From a virus: a stretch of DNA of 32,881 nucleotides. The number at the start of each line of letters is the position of its first letter. Position 1 is the first letter of the stretch. Below the pieces are notes generated by a model. The model was not told where the DNA came from and ran no database searches. It saw nothing but the letters and a program-made list of their open reading frames with translations. The translations under genes and the position numbers were made by a program. The stretch is taken from positions 1 to 32,881 of IMG/VR virus record IMGVR_UViG_3300044998_000247; one strand, written 5' to 3'. This document shows positions 1 through 6,651 of the stretch, in pieces.

Positions 1-3000
1 ACTGATGCACGAACTTGGAGAGCACTTCGGCATCATTCGCCTGCTGGGCGAGGAGCGATACGCCAAGCTGCTGGAAGATCTGCGCGGCATGCGCGACGAC
101 CCAGAAGTGACCAAAGTTTGGGAGCGGGTGGCAAGGAACTACCGCACACAGGACGGCAAGCCCATGTTCAAGGAGGGGGACGAGCGCTTCATGCGTGAAG
201 TGGCCGCCCACCTGGTTGAGGACGCTCCAAACCTGCCATGGGTTCGCAAGCTCATCAACGCTATCCGTGCCGCCCTGTACGAAATTGGGTTGCCTGCTGG
301 CAAGGTGGACGCAAACCTTCTGCGAGGTCTTGCAGCGTCTGCGCTTCGCAAGGCGTCTCAGGGTGACCTCATGGCCATGCGCGAGCCAGTGTGGCAGCGG
401 CAAATGGCCGGGATGGACGATTATTCCATGACCGGTGCAAACGGCCCGCGCGTGTTGGACGAAGAGACGACGGCCGAGTTGCTGACCCGCAAGTTCCTGG
501 ACCGATTCAACCGCGTTGTGAAGGCCCAGGAATTGGCTGGAGACGTGGCAAGCGAGGCGGACATTGTGCAGGCCGACCGTCTGTACCACGGGCGCGTGCA
601 GTACCTGGGTGAGAAACTGAACAGGGATTTCATTGAGCCGCTTGGGGAGTTGCTGAGCAAGGCCAAAGAGTTGGGAGTTTCGGTTAAGGATGCCGATGAT
701 TTTCTGATGGCCCTGCACGCACCGGAGCGAAACCGCGTGATTGCTGCGCGCAACCCAAAAATGCCTGATGGAGGGTCCGGTCTGACCAACCAGCAGGCCC
801 GCGAGATCATTGAGAGCTTTGAGCCGGAGCAGCGCCGCGTGCTTGATCAAGTGGCAAAGCTCGTGCACAAGATGAACCGCGAGAAGCTGGATTTGATGGT
901 GGACGGCGGCCTCATCACGCCAGAGACCCGCGACACACTCAACAGGCAGTATCGTTACTACGTGCCGCTGAAAAGCCTGGATGAGGAGGATGCAGCGCGA
1001 GGGATTGGCCGAGGCTACGAACTGCGCGCAACCGACATCACGACGGCCATGGGGCGCAAGACCAAGGCCGGATCTCCGATTGCCGCCAGTGTGATGGATG
1101 CCAGCCGCGCGATCATGCGCGCAGAAAAAGCGCGCGTGGATCGGGCAATCTGGAACTTTGCCAACAGCGAAGGGGGTAGCGCGTTCATGCGCCCCTACGA
1201 TCCCGAAAACCCGCCGCGCCAAGTCATGGGGCGAAAAATCGGGCCAGACGGAAAGGTCAAGGATGTTGTAGATCCGGTCAAGGTTCAAGAAATGACCATC
1301 AACCTGATGGTGGATGGCGAGACGCGCCGTGTGTTCGTGCCGGACAAACTTTTGCGAGACCAGATCCGCAAGGTGGCCACGGCCGATGACCCCGGCCCAG
1401 TGCTGCGCGCCATTGGCAAAGCCACCGGGATGGTTGGGCGACTCCTGACCGAGTTCAATCCGAACTTCACAATCCCCAACGCTACCCGTGATGCCATCAC
1501 GGTAGCCATTCGCGCCAAGGCTCATGGGGTCAATCCAGGAGAAGTGACGGCCCAGATTCCTGTGGCATGGAAAGCCATCGCCGATTACAAGCGCGGAGCC
1601 GATACTGAACTGGCCAGGCAGTACGAGGAGTTTTTGCGAGAAGGCGGAAAGACGGGCGCCTATGGCATCCGTGGCGTGATCGATACCATGGCCGACCTGG
1701 AGAAGGCTGGCGCCGAACTGGGTTACGACCAATACAAAGCGCCATCGTGGCGCAAGGTGGCCCGCCATCTTGGCAAGGTGGCCAATGCGGTGAGTTCGGC
1801 CAACGAGGTTGTTGAATACGGTGCCCGATTTGCGCTGTATCGCAAGCTGCGCGAGAACGGTGTGAGCGCAAAAGAGGCGGCCGCTGCGGCAAAAGAGGTC
1901 ACTGTCAACTTCAACCGATCTGGCGAATACGGGCGCGCGATGAATTCGCTCTTGGTGTTCGCCAACGCCGCCCTTCAAGGGCTGTACGGGACCATCAAGT
2001 ACATGAAGAACCCCAGCGTGCGACGTGGCATGATGGGATTGGTAGCGTTAGGTGCGGCCACCCAAATGTTCAACGAGTTGCTGGGTGGCGAGAACGAAGA
2101 GACTGGCGAAGCCAATATCAACTCCCAGTCGGATGCGGTTGCAGACAAAAACTTGGTGCTGCTGCTCCCTGGGACCCGTTCCGGCGTGAAGATCCCGCTC
2201 CCGCCCGAGTATTCCTTCCTGTACGGCATTGGCCGCCGCCTGTGGCGACTCTTCAGCCAGGGCGATGTCGAACGGGAGGCCGCAGGGATCGTAGCCAACA
2301 TCCTGGATTCGACGCTGCCTGTGCGAATCCCAGATGCCGATAGCGCCCCCCTGGCAGCGGCCAAGGCCGTAACGCCAACGCTGGCCGCACCATTCGTTGA
2401 CATCTGGACAAATCAAAACTACTTCGGCTCCCCAATCGTGCCTGAGCGCGGATTCGACCAAAGCCCGCCGCCGTACTTCACGATCAGCCGACAGCAGACC
2501 AGCGAACTTGCCAAGGCAGTCAGTGAGTTGCTCAATACCGCAACAGGCGGGGATGAGATCGAGCCTGGCAAGAGCCAGAAATGGCTTGGGCCGCTGGTCT
2601 CTCCAGAGGGGATTGAGCACTTGGTGTCGTTCTACACCGGTGGGCTCGGGCAATTCACGATGCAAATGACCAACTTGGCCAAGCCAGAGAAGCGTGAATT
2701 GAACCGCACGCCAATCGTGAGCCGCTTCGTGTTCACAGAGCCGCAGGGGTACATTGGTCGGCGCTACCGTGAGATCACGCCAGAACTCCAGTACGCCAAA
2801 GACCGCCTGCGCGTTGGCCAAGAGATCCCTGAAAAGCTGGACCGCGCGCTTCCAGAGTTTGAAGCAGCGGAGCGAGAACTGCGAAGGCTCTACCGTGAGA
2901 TGAGGGAGCGCGCCCAGGAAGGGGACACTGTAGGCGTGGAGCAAGCGCGGGCAGAGATCAAGGCGGCACAATCACGGGTGATCAGGGCCTACAACGGCCA

Positions 3001-3013
3001 GCCATTGCAGTGA
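1..3013 (+). CDS. Large polyvalent protein with LPD38-type domain, C-terminal 1002 residues (5' end outside window)
   Basis: The frame is open to the window edge. The first in-window Met is directly preceded by a Leu codon (CTG, bases 2-4), and the first residues read MHELGEHFG, an HExxH metallopeptidase-like motif that normally sits inside a domain, so the true start lies upstream. About residues 640-770 match my recollection of LPD38: an NFNR-GEYGRAMNSLLVFANAALQG segment, then a helix-rich hydrophobic stretch, then KNLVLLLPG and IPLPPEYSFLYGIGR. The C-terminal 120 residues are charged and helical. Proteins of this kind occur in phages and conjugative elements and are thought to be ejected into the host with the DNA. 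That role here is inference. The downstream gene starts within 10 bases of the stop, so it is co-transcribed with the lysis genes. Confidence 0.8.
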   Translation, partial: LMHELGEHFGIIRLLGEERYAKLLEDLRGMRDDPEVTKVWERVARNYRTQDGKPMFKEGDERFMREVAAHLVEDAPNLPWVRKLINAIRAALYEIGLPAGKVDANLLRGLAASALRKASQGDLMAMREPVWQRQMAGMDDYSMTGANGPRVLDEETTAELLTRKFLDRFNRVVKAQELAGDVASEADIVQADRLYHGRVQYLGEKLNRDFIEPLGELLSKAKELGVSVKDADDFLMALHAPERNRVIAARNPKMPDGGSGLTNQQAREIIESFEPEQRRVLDQVAKLVHKMNREKLDLMVDGGLITPETRDTLNRQYRYYVPLKSLDEEDAARGIGRGYELRATDITTAMGRKTKAGSPIAASVMDASRAIMRAEKARVDRAIWNFANSEGGSAFMRPYDPENPPRQVMGRKIGPDGKVKDVVDPVKVQEMTINLMVDGETRRVFVPDKLLRDQIRKVATADDPGPVLRAIGKATGMVGRLLTEFNPNFTIPNATRDAITVAIRAKAHGVNPGEVTAQIPVAWKAIADYKRGADTELARQYEEFLREGGKTGAYGIRGVIDTMADLEKAGAELGYDQYKAPSWRKVARHLGKVANAVSSANEVVEYGARFALYRKLRENGVSAKEAAAAAKEVTVNFNRSGEYGRAMNSLLVFANAALQGLYGTIKYMKNPSVRRGMMGLVALGAATQMFNELLGGENEETGEANINSQSDAVADKNLVLLLPGTRSGVKIPLPPEYSFLYGIGRRLWRLFSQGDVEREAAGIVANILDSTLPVRIPDADSAPLAAAKAVTPTLAAPFVDIWTNQNYFGSPIVPERGFDQSPPPYFTISRQQTSELAKAVSELLNTATGGDEIEPGKSQKWLGPLVSPEGIEHLVSFYTGGLGQFTMQMTNLAKPEKRELNRTPIVSRFVFTEPQGYIGRRYREITPELQYAKDRLRVGQEIPEKLDRALPEFEAAERELRRLYREMRERAQEGDTVGVEQARAEIKAAQSRVIRAYNGQPLQ

Positions 3014-3021
3014 GGTTCAAA

Positions 3022-3327
3022 ATGGGGAACGACACGAAACCAGGGGAGATGTACACGATGCACCGATCCAGCGATCCACCCATCAAGGTCACGCGAGAGA
3101 TCCCCCTATGGGGAATTCTGTCGGTAGCTGCTGCGATTTGTGGACAGGCGGCCATCGTCTGGTTCACCCAGAAGGAACAGGGCCGATTACTCGGGGAGGC
3201 CATTGCGCAAATCCAGCAGATGCGCGCAGAGATGTCTGCCTTGACACTCAAAAACGTTGAGTACCGCTACGAGATCACCGACTTGCAGCGGCGTGTTTCC
3301 AATTTGGAAAAAGGTAGAAGCCAATGA
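3022..3327 (+). CDS. Small membrane-anchored coiled-coil protein of the lysis cassette
   Basis: About 101 residues: a short charged N-terminus, one transmembrane segment (IPLWGILSVAAAICGQAAIV), then a heptad-like helical tail rich in Gln, Glu and Leu. This one-span plus coiled-coil plan is common in phage lysis cassettes (holin-accessory or XhlA-like proteins), but I cannot name a family. The ATG at 3022 follows a GAGG with 6-base spacing. A GTG at 3010 overlaps the upstream stop. An ATG at 3058 sits behind AGGGGAG and would remove the hydrophilic leader, so the start is uncertain. The stop overlaps the next start. Confidence 0.7.
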   Translation: MGNDTKPGEMYTMHRSSDPPIKVTREIPLWGILSVAAAICGQAAIVWFTQKEQGRLLGEAIAQIQQMRAEMSALTLKNVEYRYEITDLQRRVSNLEKGRSQ

Positions 3328-3614
3328 AGCTCAGCGATCTTGTCACAAGCCGCGCTGACGGCAGCCTGTCTTTGACAAAGCTGGCCGCATCCACGGCGCA
3401 TTTCCTGTTCGCATGTGCCTTCGCAAAGCTGCAACTGCTGGACCCCTCAGCAACATTTGACGTTACGCTGTGGGCCACCTATGGTGGATTTGCGATTGCT
3501 CACGCTACTTACGACAAGACCATGGCAGTGGTCAAAGACCTGAAGGACCGACAACATGAAGCGCTTTCTTCTGACCCTCGCCCTGCTGTTTCCCCTCGCA
3601 GCCCAGGCGTTTGA
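3324..3614 (+). CDS. Putative holin (two membrane spans)
   Basis: This 96-residue protein has two hydrophobic stretches: about residues 15-35 (a TKLAASTAHFLFACAFAKL region) and 45-63 (a TLWATYGGFAIAHATY region). They are joined by a short polar turn and followed by a charged tail. Size, topology and position just before the endolysin suggest a holin that permeabilises the inner membrane at lysis. The family match is not certain. The ATG overlaps the upstream stop (ATGA). The last 59 bases overlap the start of the next gene in another frame, so the tail beyond the second span is probably unconstrained. Confidence 0.6.
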   Translation: MKLSDLVTSRADGSLSLTKLAASTAHFLFACAFAKLQLLDPSATFDVTLWATYGGFAIAHATYDKTMAVVKDLKDRQHEALSSDPRPAVSPRSPGV

Positions 3615-4116
3615 CTGCTGGCCCCGGCCGGTGGGCACGGGCACGCCCTTCCACGTCTCGCAGCGCGATGGGATGCTCGCCGCCGTCTGGTGGTGCGACC
3701 GCGTAACGCACTGGCGGCCTCAGATCCTGGTGGGCACAATGACGCACGCCGAAGCCTACCGGGCAGCGGCTCAGTTGTCCGCCGCCCAGGACTTCGACCA
3801 AGCCGCTCGTGCTCTGCTGGCAGCCAACGCCAGGCCGCTGACCGAAGAACTGGATGCTTTCCGCATCGAAGCCTACTGGGACCACGCGCAGCACAAACCA
3901 GCAGACCCGGTGTTTGTGGTGGCTCCCAACACGGGTGTGATGACGCGGCCTGCATATCCGATGGTGAACGGGGTTCGGCAGACGCGCCAGGATGGAACCG
4001 CACCGGTGGGGGCGATATGCAACAGGCGACTCGAAAGCATCGAGGGAACCACGCGAACGGTGGTTTACATGGCATTCGACAACACGCAACGGGTGGCCCT
4101 GTGCTCCCGCCGATGA
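3556..4116 (+). CDS. Secreted or periplasmic protein of unknown function
   Basis: This 186-residue protein has a clear Sec signal peptide: MKR, a hydrophobic core of about 14 residues (FLLTLALLFPLAA), and a probable AQA cleavage site around residue 18. The mature part is rich in Trp and Cys, with CWP near the new N-terminus, a WWCDR segment, and C-terminal ICNRR and ALCSRR cysteines that could form disulphides in the periplasm. I do not recognise a domain. Its place between the putative holin and the endolysin suggests a role in lysis, host envelope contact or superinfection exclusion, but that is only context. The start overlaps the 3' end of the preceding gene. Confidence 0.65.
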   Translation: MKRFLLTLALLFPLAAQAFDCWPRPVGTGTPFHVSQRDGMLAAVWWCDRVTHWRPQILVGTMTHAEAYRAAAQLSAAQDFDQAARALLAANARPLTEELDAFRIEAYWDHAQHKPADPVFVVAPNTGVMTRPAYPMVNGVRQTRQDGTAPVGAICNRRLESIEGTTRTVVYMAFDNTQRVALCSRR

Positions 4117-4304
4117 TTCGCAAAGTGGACATGGCCGCCCGGGTGAGCGCTCGGGTGGCCGCATGCTCAGCGGTTGTCGAGACTGATCCATTGATCTACG
4201 GCCTGGAGCCTGCTGTTTTGCAATCCATGCGCCAGCGCATCAAAGCCGAACTGGAACGAGGCGCGCAGATGTACCAAGAGGCTACAAGCCGGAGACCATC
4301 ATGA
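4113..4304 (+). CDS. Small hypothetical protein of the lysis cassette
   Basis: This 63-residue soluble protein (MIRKVDMAARVSARVAACSA...) ends in a basic helix (LQSMRQRIKAELERGAQMYQEA). The ATG at 4113 overlaps the upstream stop (ATGA), and the stop overlaps the endolysin ATG, so it looks like a coupled gene and not a shadow. No domain recognised. An internal ATG at 4131 would shorten it by six residues. Confidence 0.55.
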   Translation: MIRKVDMAARVSARVAACSAVVETDPLIYGLEPAVLQSMRQRIKAELERGAQMYQEATSRRPS

Positions 4305-4843
4305 AGAACGTTGAGCAGTACATTGATGACCTGATCCGCCGCGAAGGCGGCTACGTCAACCACCCAGCAGACCGTGGAGGCCCAACGAACTGGGGTATCA
4401 CGGAGCAAGTTGCGCGAGCCTTTGGCTACGGCGGCCGCATGCAGGACATGCCTCAGTCAGTTGCCCGCCAGATCTACCTGGAGCGGTACTGGGTGCAGCC
4501 GCGTTTCAATCTGGTCAACGACCACAGTGCAGCGATTGCCGAGGAATTGCTGGACACTGGCGTGAACATGGGAACCGGTGTTGCTGTGCGATTCCTCCAG
4601 CGAGCGCTGAACGTTCTCAACCTCGAGGGGCGAATCTACCCGGACATTGCGGTGGACGGATCTATCGGCCGCATGACGTTGGCCGCCCTGCAAGCCTATC
4701 TGTCCCACCGGGGCCGTGATGGTCATGTGGTTCTCCTGCGGGCGCTGAATGCTCAACAAGCTGTGAGATACATTGAAATTGCCGAGGCCAGGCCAAGCCA
4801 AGAGGCGTTTGTGCATGGCTGGCTTTTGCATCGGGTGGTTTGA
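4301..4843 (+). CDS. Endolysin, glycoside hydrolase family 108 type with PG_3 C-terminus
   Basis: This 180-residue muramidase is expected to cut the peptidoglycan glycan backbone at lysis. The N-terminus carries the GH108 signature: REGGYVNHPADRGG around residues 14-27, with Glu15 the likely catalytic acid, followed by PTNWGIT. The C-terminal half (VDGSIGRMTLAAL and the following helices) matches the PG_3 peptidoglycan-binding region of the same family. The length is typical. No signal peptide or anchor is visible, so release should depend on the upstream holin. The start overlaps the preceding stop, and Rz and Rz1 follow, the normal order in Gram-negative phages. Confidence 0.93.
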   Translation: MKNVEQYIDDLIRREGGYVNHPADRGGPTNWGITEQVARAFGYGGRMQDMPQSVARQIYLERYWVQPRFNLVNDHSAAIAEELLDTGVNMGTGVAVRFLQRALNVLNLEGRIYPDIAVDGSIGRMTLAALQAYLSHRGRDGHVVLLRALNAQQAVRYIEIAEARPSQEAFVHGWLLHRVV

Positions 4844-4885
4844 CCACGCCCGCAACACACCCACCAAGACCGCAGAGGTGATCCG

Positions 4886-5299
4886 ATGCCGTGGCTACTC
4901 TCTTTCCTGCGCAGTGACCTTGGAGCCTTGGCCGTGCGCGGGCTTGGCATTGTGCTGGCTGTTGTTGTGGTTTGGGCGCACGGCTACTCGACCGGAAAAG
5001 CGGGAGAGCAGCGGGCGCGGTCTGAGGCGGAGCTTGCTGAGGCCCGCGCCATGATGGACGCGCAGATTGAAAACCAACGCTTTGCAAGCAAGGCCCTGAC
5101 AAGATACCAGGCGGCTCATGCCAGCATTCAAGCCCAACTCGAACGCACGAGAGGAGAGGCCCGTGAAGCCCTCAACCGACCAACGCTTACCTGCCCGCCG
5201 ACCCTTGGCGATGCTGTTGTGCCTGGCGATCTTGGCCGGATGCTCAACGCCATCGATCAAGCTGGTGAAGCCTCCCCCACCGGACAGCGCGCTCCTTGA
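4886..5299 (+). CDS. Rz: Rz-like i-spanin
   Basis: This 137-residue protein has one N-terminal transmembrane segment (LGALAVRGLGIVLAVVVVW, about residues 12-30) followed by a long Ala/Glu/Arg-rich helix. That is the plan of an inner-membrane spanin subunit, which joins Rz1 across the periplasm and disrupts the outer membrane in the last step of lysis. It sits right after the endolysin, and an Rz1 gene is nested in its 3' part in the +1 frame, the classic arrangement. Two Pro/Cys-containing stretches near the C-terminus may reflect compromise with the overlapping frame. Confidence 0.85.
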   Translation: MPWLLSFLRSDLGALAVRGLGIVLAVVVVWAHGYSTGKAGEQRARSEAELAEARAMMDAQIENQRFASKALTRYQAAHASIQAQLERTRGEAREALNRPTLTCPPTLGDAVVPGDLGRMLNAIDQAGEASPTGQRAP

Positions 5300-5450
5300 G
5301 CCCTGCCCGTCGCCGCCCAGGCTGCCCGAGAAGGACGCCCCACTCAGGGAGTGGGAGGCGATCCTTGCGAAACGGGCTGCCGCTGCGGCAACCTGCCGGG
5401 CAAGGCATCGTGAATTGGCAGATTACGTGCGCCGGGTGGTGGCTGAGTAA
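5163..5450 (+). CDS. Rz1: Rz1-like o-spanin lipoprotein
   Basis: The gene lies in the +1 frame relative to Rz and overlaps its 3' 137 bases. I chose the GTG at 5163 because GAGAGGAG lies just upstream and it gives a short basic leader followed by a hydrophobic core and an LAGC lipobox (LAMLLCLAILAGC). The lipid-modified Cys would anchor the mature protein to the outer membrane. A proline-rich segment (KPPPPDS, PCPSPPRLP) follows, as is usual for Rz1. The 95-residue length is larger than lambda Rz1 but normal for phages of beta- and gammaproteobacteria. Confidence 0.85.
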   Translation: MKPSTDQRLPARRPLAMLLCLAILAGCSTPSIKLVKPPPPDSALLEPCPSPPRLPEKDAPLREWEAILAKRAAAAATCRARHRELADYVRRVVAE

Positions 5451-5456
5451 ATGAGC

Positions 5457-5475
5457 GACCTGAAGCGGTCAGGTC
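5457..5475. terminator. Hairpin between converging operons, candidate bidirectional terminator
   Basis: GACCTGA (5457-5463) and TCAGGTC (5469-5475) form a perfect 7-bp stem with a 5-base loop, just after the Rz1 stop and at the stop of the converging leftward gene. No clear T-run follows on either strand, so intrinsic termination is only possible. Confidence 0.4.
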
Positions 5476-5737
5476 ATTGCGGCAAGGCTCCCGCCTGGAA
5501 TTGCTCTCGCTGGTCCAGGGCTTTGTGTATCGTCACACCGTCGTCCTGAACCGCACCGCACCAGCAGTCTGTTTCGTGGTGCGGCCTCAGGTCATCAATC
5601 GGGATGACGTGTGGGCCGTCGCCAAGATGAATCACGACCCAGTCAATGCACCCCTCTCGGACGATGCTTTCGTCGTCGGGGTCTCGGTCTGGCTGGGCTT
5701 CGTGGTGGTCAGCGATAGCGGCGCGGTGCATGAGCAT
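5474..5737 (-). CDS. Small acidic phage protein, unknown function
   Basis: 87 residues, last gene of the leftward early operon. The central stretch HVIPIDDLRPHHETDCWC followed by DDGVTIHKALDQREQF resembles small uncharacterised phage proteins I recall, which share an HVIPVDDLREH...CWC core. No function is known to me. The start is uncertain: the ATG at 5737 has only a GGGG upstream, and a GTG about 35 codons further in would give a protein beginning close to the conserved core. The stop lies in the hairpin that faces the Rz1 gene. Confidence 0.6.
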   Translation of the reverse strand: MLMHRAAIADHHEAQPDRDPDDESIVREGCIDWVVIHLGDGPHVIPIDDLRPHHETDCWCGAVQDDGVTIHKALDQREQFQAGALPQ

Positions 5738-5749
5738 ACCCCAAGAGTA

Positions 5750-5929
5750 TCACGGCATCCACCTGGACAGGCCCATGAGAACCAGCACGAACACAAAGAC
5801 GCCAACGGAGAATGTCACCCCATCTGAGTCGAGTTCACCCTCGTCGTACATGCGCCACGTCACGTAGCCCCACAGGACGAACCAGAACATGGGGATGACA
5901 AGCCACCAGCCAATGACAGGGGGGTTCAT
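5750..5929 (-). CDS. Small two-span membrane protein
   Basis: This 59-residue protein begins MNPPVIGWWLVIPMFWFV and has two hydrophobic helices (about residues 5-22 and 38-55) separated by an acidic loop (YDEGELDSDG). The ATG overlaps the stop of the upstream acyl carrier protein gene (ATGA), and GGAGG lies 7 bases before it, so it is a real coupled gene and not a shadow. It could be a small inner-membrane regulator or anti-host protein. No family recognised. Confidence 0.7.
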   Translation of the reverse strand: MNPPVIGWWLVIPMFWFVLWGYVTWRMYDEGELDSDGVTFSVGVFVFVLVLMGLSRWMP

Positions 5930-6180
5930 GGATTGGCCTCCAATTCACACTGAATCAACGCAATGATATCGCCCACCGTGACGCAGGACTTCACCTTAAT
6001 GTCAGCTAGAAACATCAGGCAGAACTCGTCTTCAAGTGCCATGGCAAGTGCAACCATGTCCAGAGAATCAGCGCCCAGGTCGTGAACAAGACGACTATCC
6101 ATCTTCACGTCGGCCGGGTCTTTTGAGAAATAATCGCCCAGCAATTTCAACACCTGACAATGGATCTGATCATTGTTCAC
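5926..6180 (-). CDS. Acyl carrier protein
   Basis: 84 residues when started at the GTG at 6180, which has GAGGAG six bases upstream. Upstream in-frame Met codons lie inside the preceding gene. The protein has the four-helix ACP pattern and the phosphopantetheine motif LGADSLD. Ser39 is the expected attachment site for the 4'-phosphopantetheine arm, as with Ser36 of E. coli ACP. The sequence is acidic and helical, of family-typical length, and has extra cysteines (Cys8, Cys54, Cys66, Cys78) unusual for ACPs. It lies in an operon with recombination genes, and no partner acyltransferase or synthase is visible in the window. It may use host acyl chains or modify another phage or host protein, but this is inference. 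Confidence 0.88.
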   Translation of the reverse strand: MNNDQIHCQVLKLLGDYFSKDPADVKMDSRLVHDLGADSLDMVALAMALEDEFCLMFLADIKVKSCVTVGDIIALIQCELEANP

Positions 6181-6190
6181 TGCTTGCTCC

Positions 6191-6430
6191 TCAAGATCCT
6201 GATGCGCCAAGAGCTTGATAGGCATAAGCGCCAAGGTGGTTTTTTTTGCGCACCACGTATCCGCGTTGAACCATAGCTTGCAGAAGCCCATAAAGGCTGC
6301 GCCGTGAGGTTTTCATGGACGGATGACGTTTGGCGTAGAACCACAATTCTGCCTGCGTGAGGGGGCGCCCCTGGCGCTTGAGGATGCGCAAGAGCAGTTC
6401 AGTTTTGGTGATGGGTTTGCGCGCTGTCAT
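6191..6430 (-). CDS. Small winged-helix DNA-binding protein
   Basis: 79 residues, very basic, beginning MTARKPITKTELLLRILKRQGRPLTQAELW. The helix pattern, the SLYGLLQAMVQRGYVVRKKN recognition-helix and wing region, and a short C-terminal tail fit a winged helix-turn-helix fold. Its ATG overlaps the stop of the KTSC gene and it ends 10 bases before the ACP start. It may be a local regulator. No closer family can be named. Confidence 0.65.
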   Translation of the reverse strand: MTARKPITKTELLLRILKRQGRPLTQAELWFYAKRHPSMKTSRRSLYGLLQAMVQRGYVVRKKNHLGAYAYQALGASGS

Positions 6431-6651
6431 TCGTCAACCTCAATTTTTTCGCTTTCGTACTTGCCACGAATGGCCTTGGAGAAGAAAGAGCCCTTGGACT
6501 CAGACTCTTTCATGGCCTCAATCACATCGGCTGGCACATCCTTGAAGTGGTAAACGGTTCCGTTGGAGAACTTCACGGCCAAGACTTGATTGGCCGTGTC
6601 ATACCCCACTGCGGCAATGTTGCTTGACTGCACTGGTTCAAGAGGAATCAT
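6427..6651 (-). CDS. KTSC domain protein
   Basis: 74 residues. It fits the KTSC domain: SSNIAAVGYDTANQVLAVKFSNGTVYHFKDVP, then a short helix and SKGSFFSKAIRGKYESEKI. The C-terminal G-[ST]-[FY]-F-x-x-x-I-R-x-Y pattern is diagnostic. KTSC domains are found alone or fused to lysyl-tRNA synthetase or nucleases and are thought to bind nucleic acid. The ATG at 6651 overlaps the exonuclease stop and the stop overlaps the next ATG, so the gene is translationally coupled within the recombination operon. Confidence 0.88.
   Translation of the reverse strand: MIPLEPVQSSNIAAVGYDTANQVLAVKFSNGTVYHFKDVPADVIEAMKESESKGSFFSKAIRGKYESEKIEVDE

Noticed and set aside
2048-2971. A 307-codon minus-strand frame antisense to the polyvalent protein
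   Set aside because: It overlaps the conserved LPD38-type region on the opposite strand and has no recognisable content.
3509-4191. Two long minus-strand frames opposite the secreted protein gene
   Set aside because: The + strand protein has a signal peptide, while the antisense frames are Arg/Pro-rich, as expected of GC-rich shadow frames.
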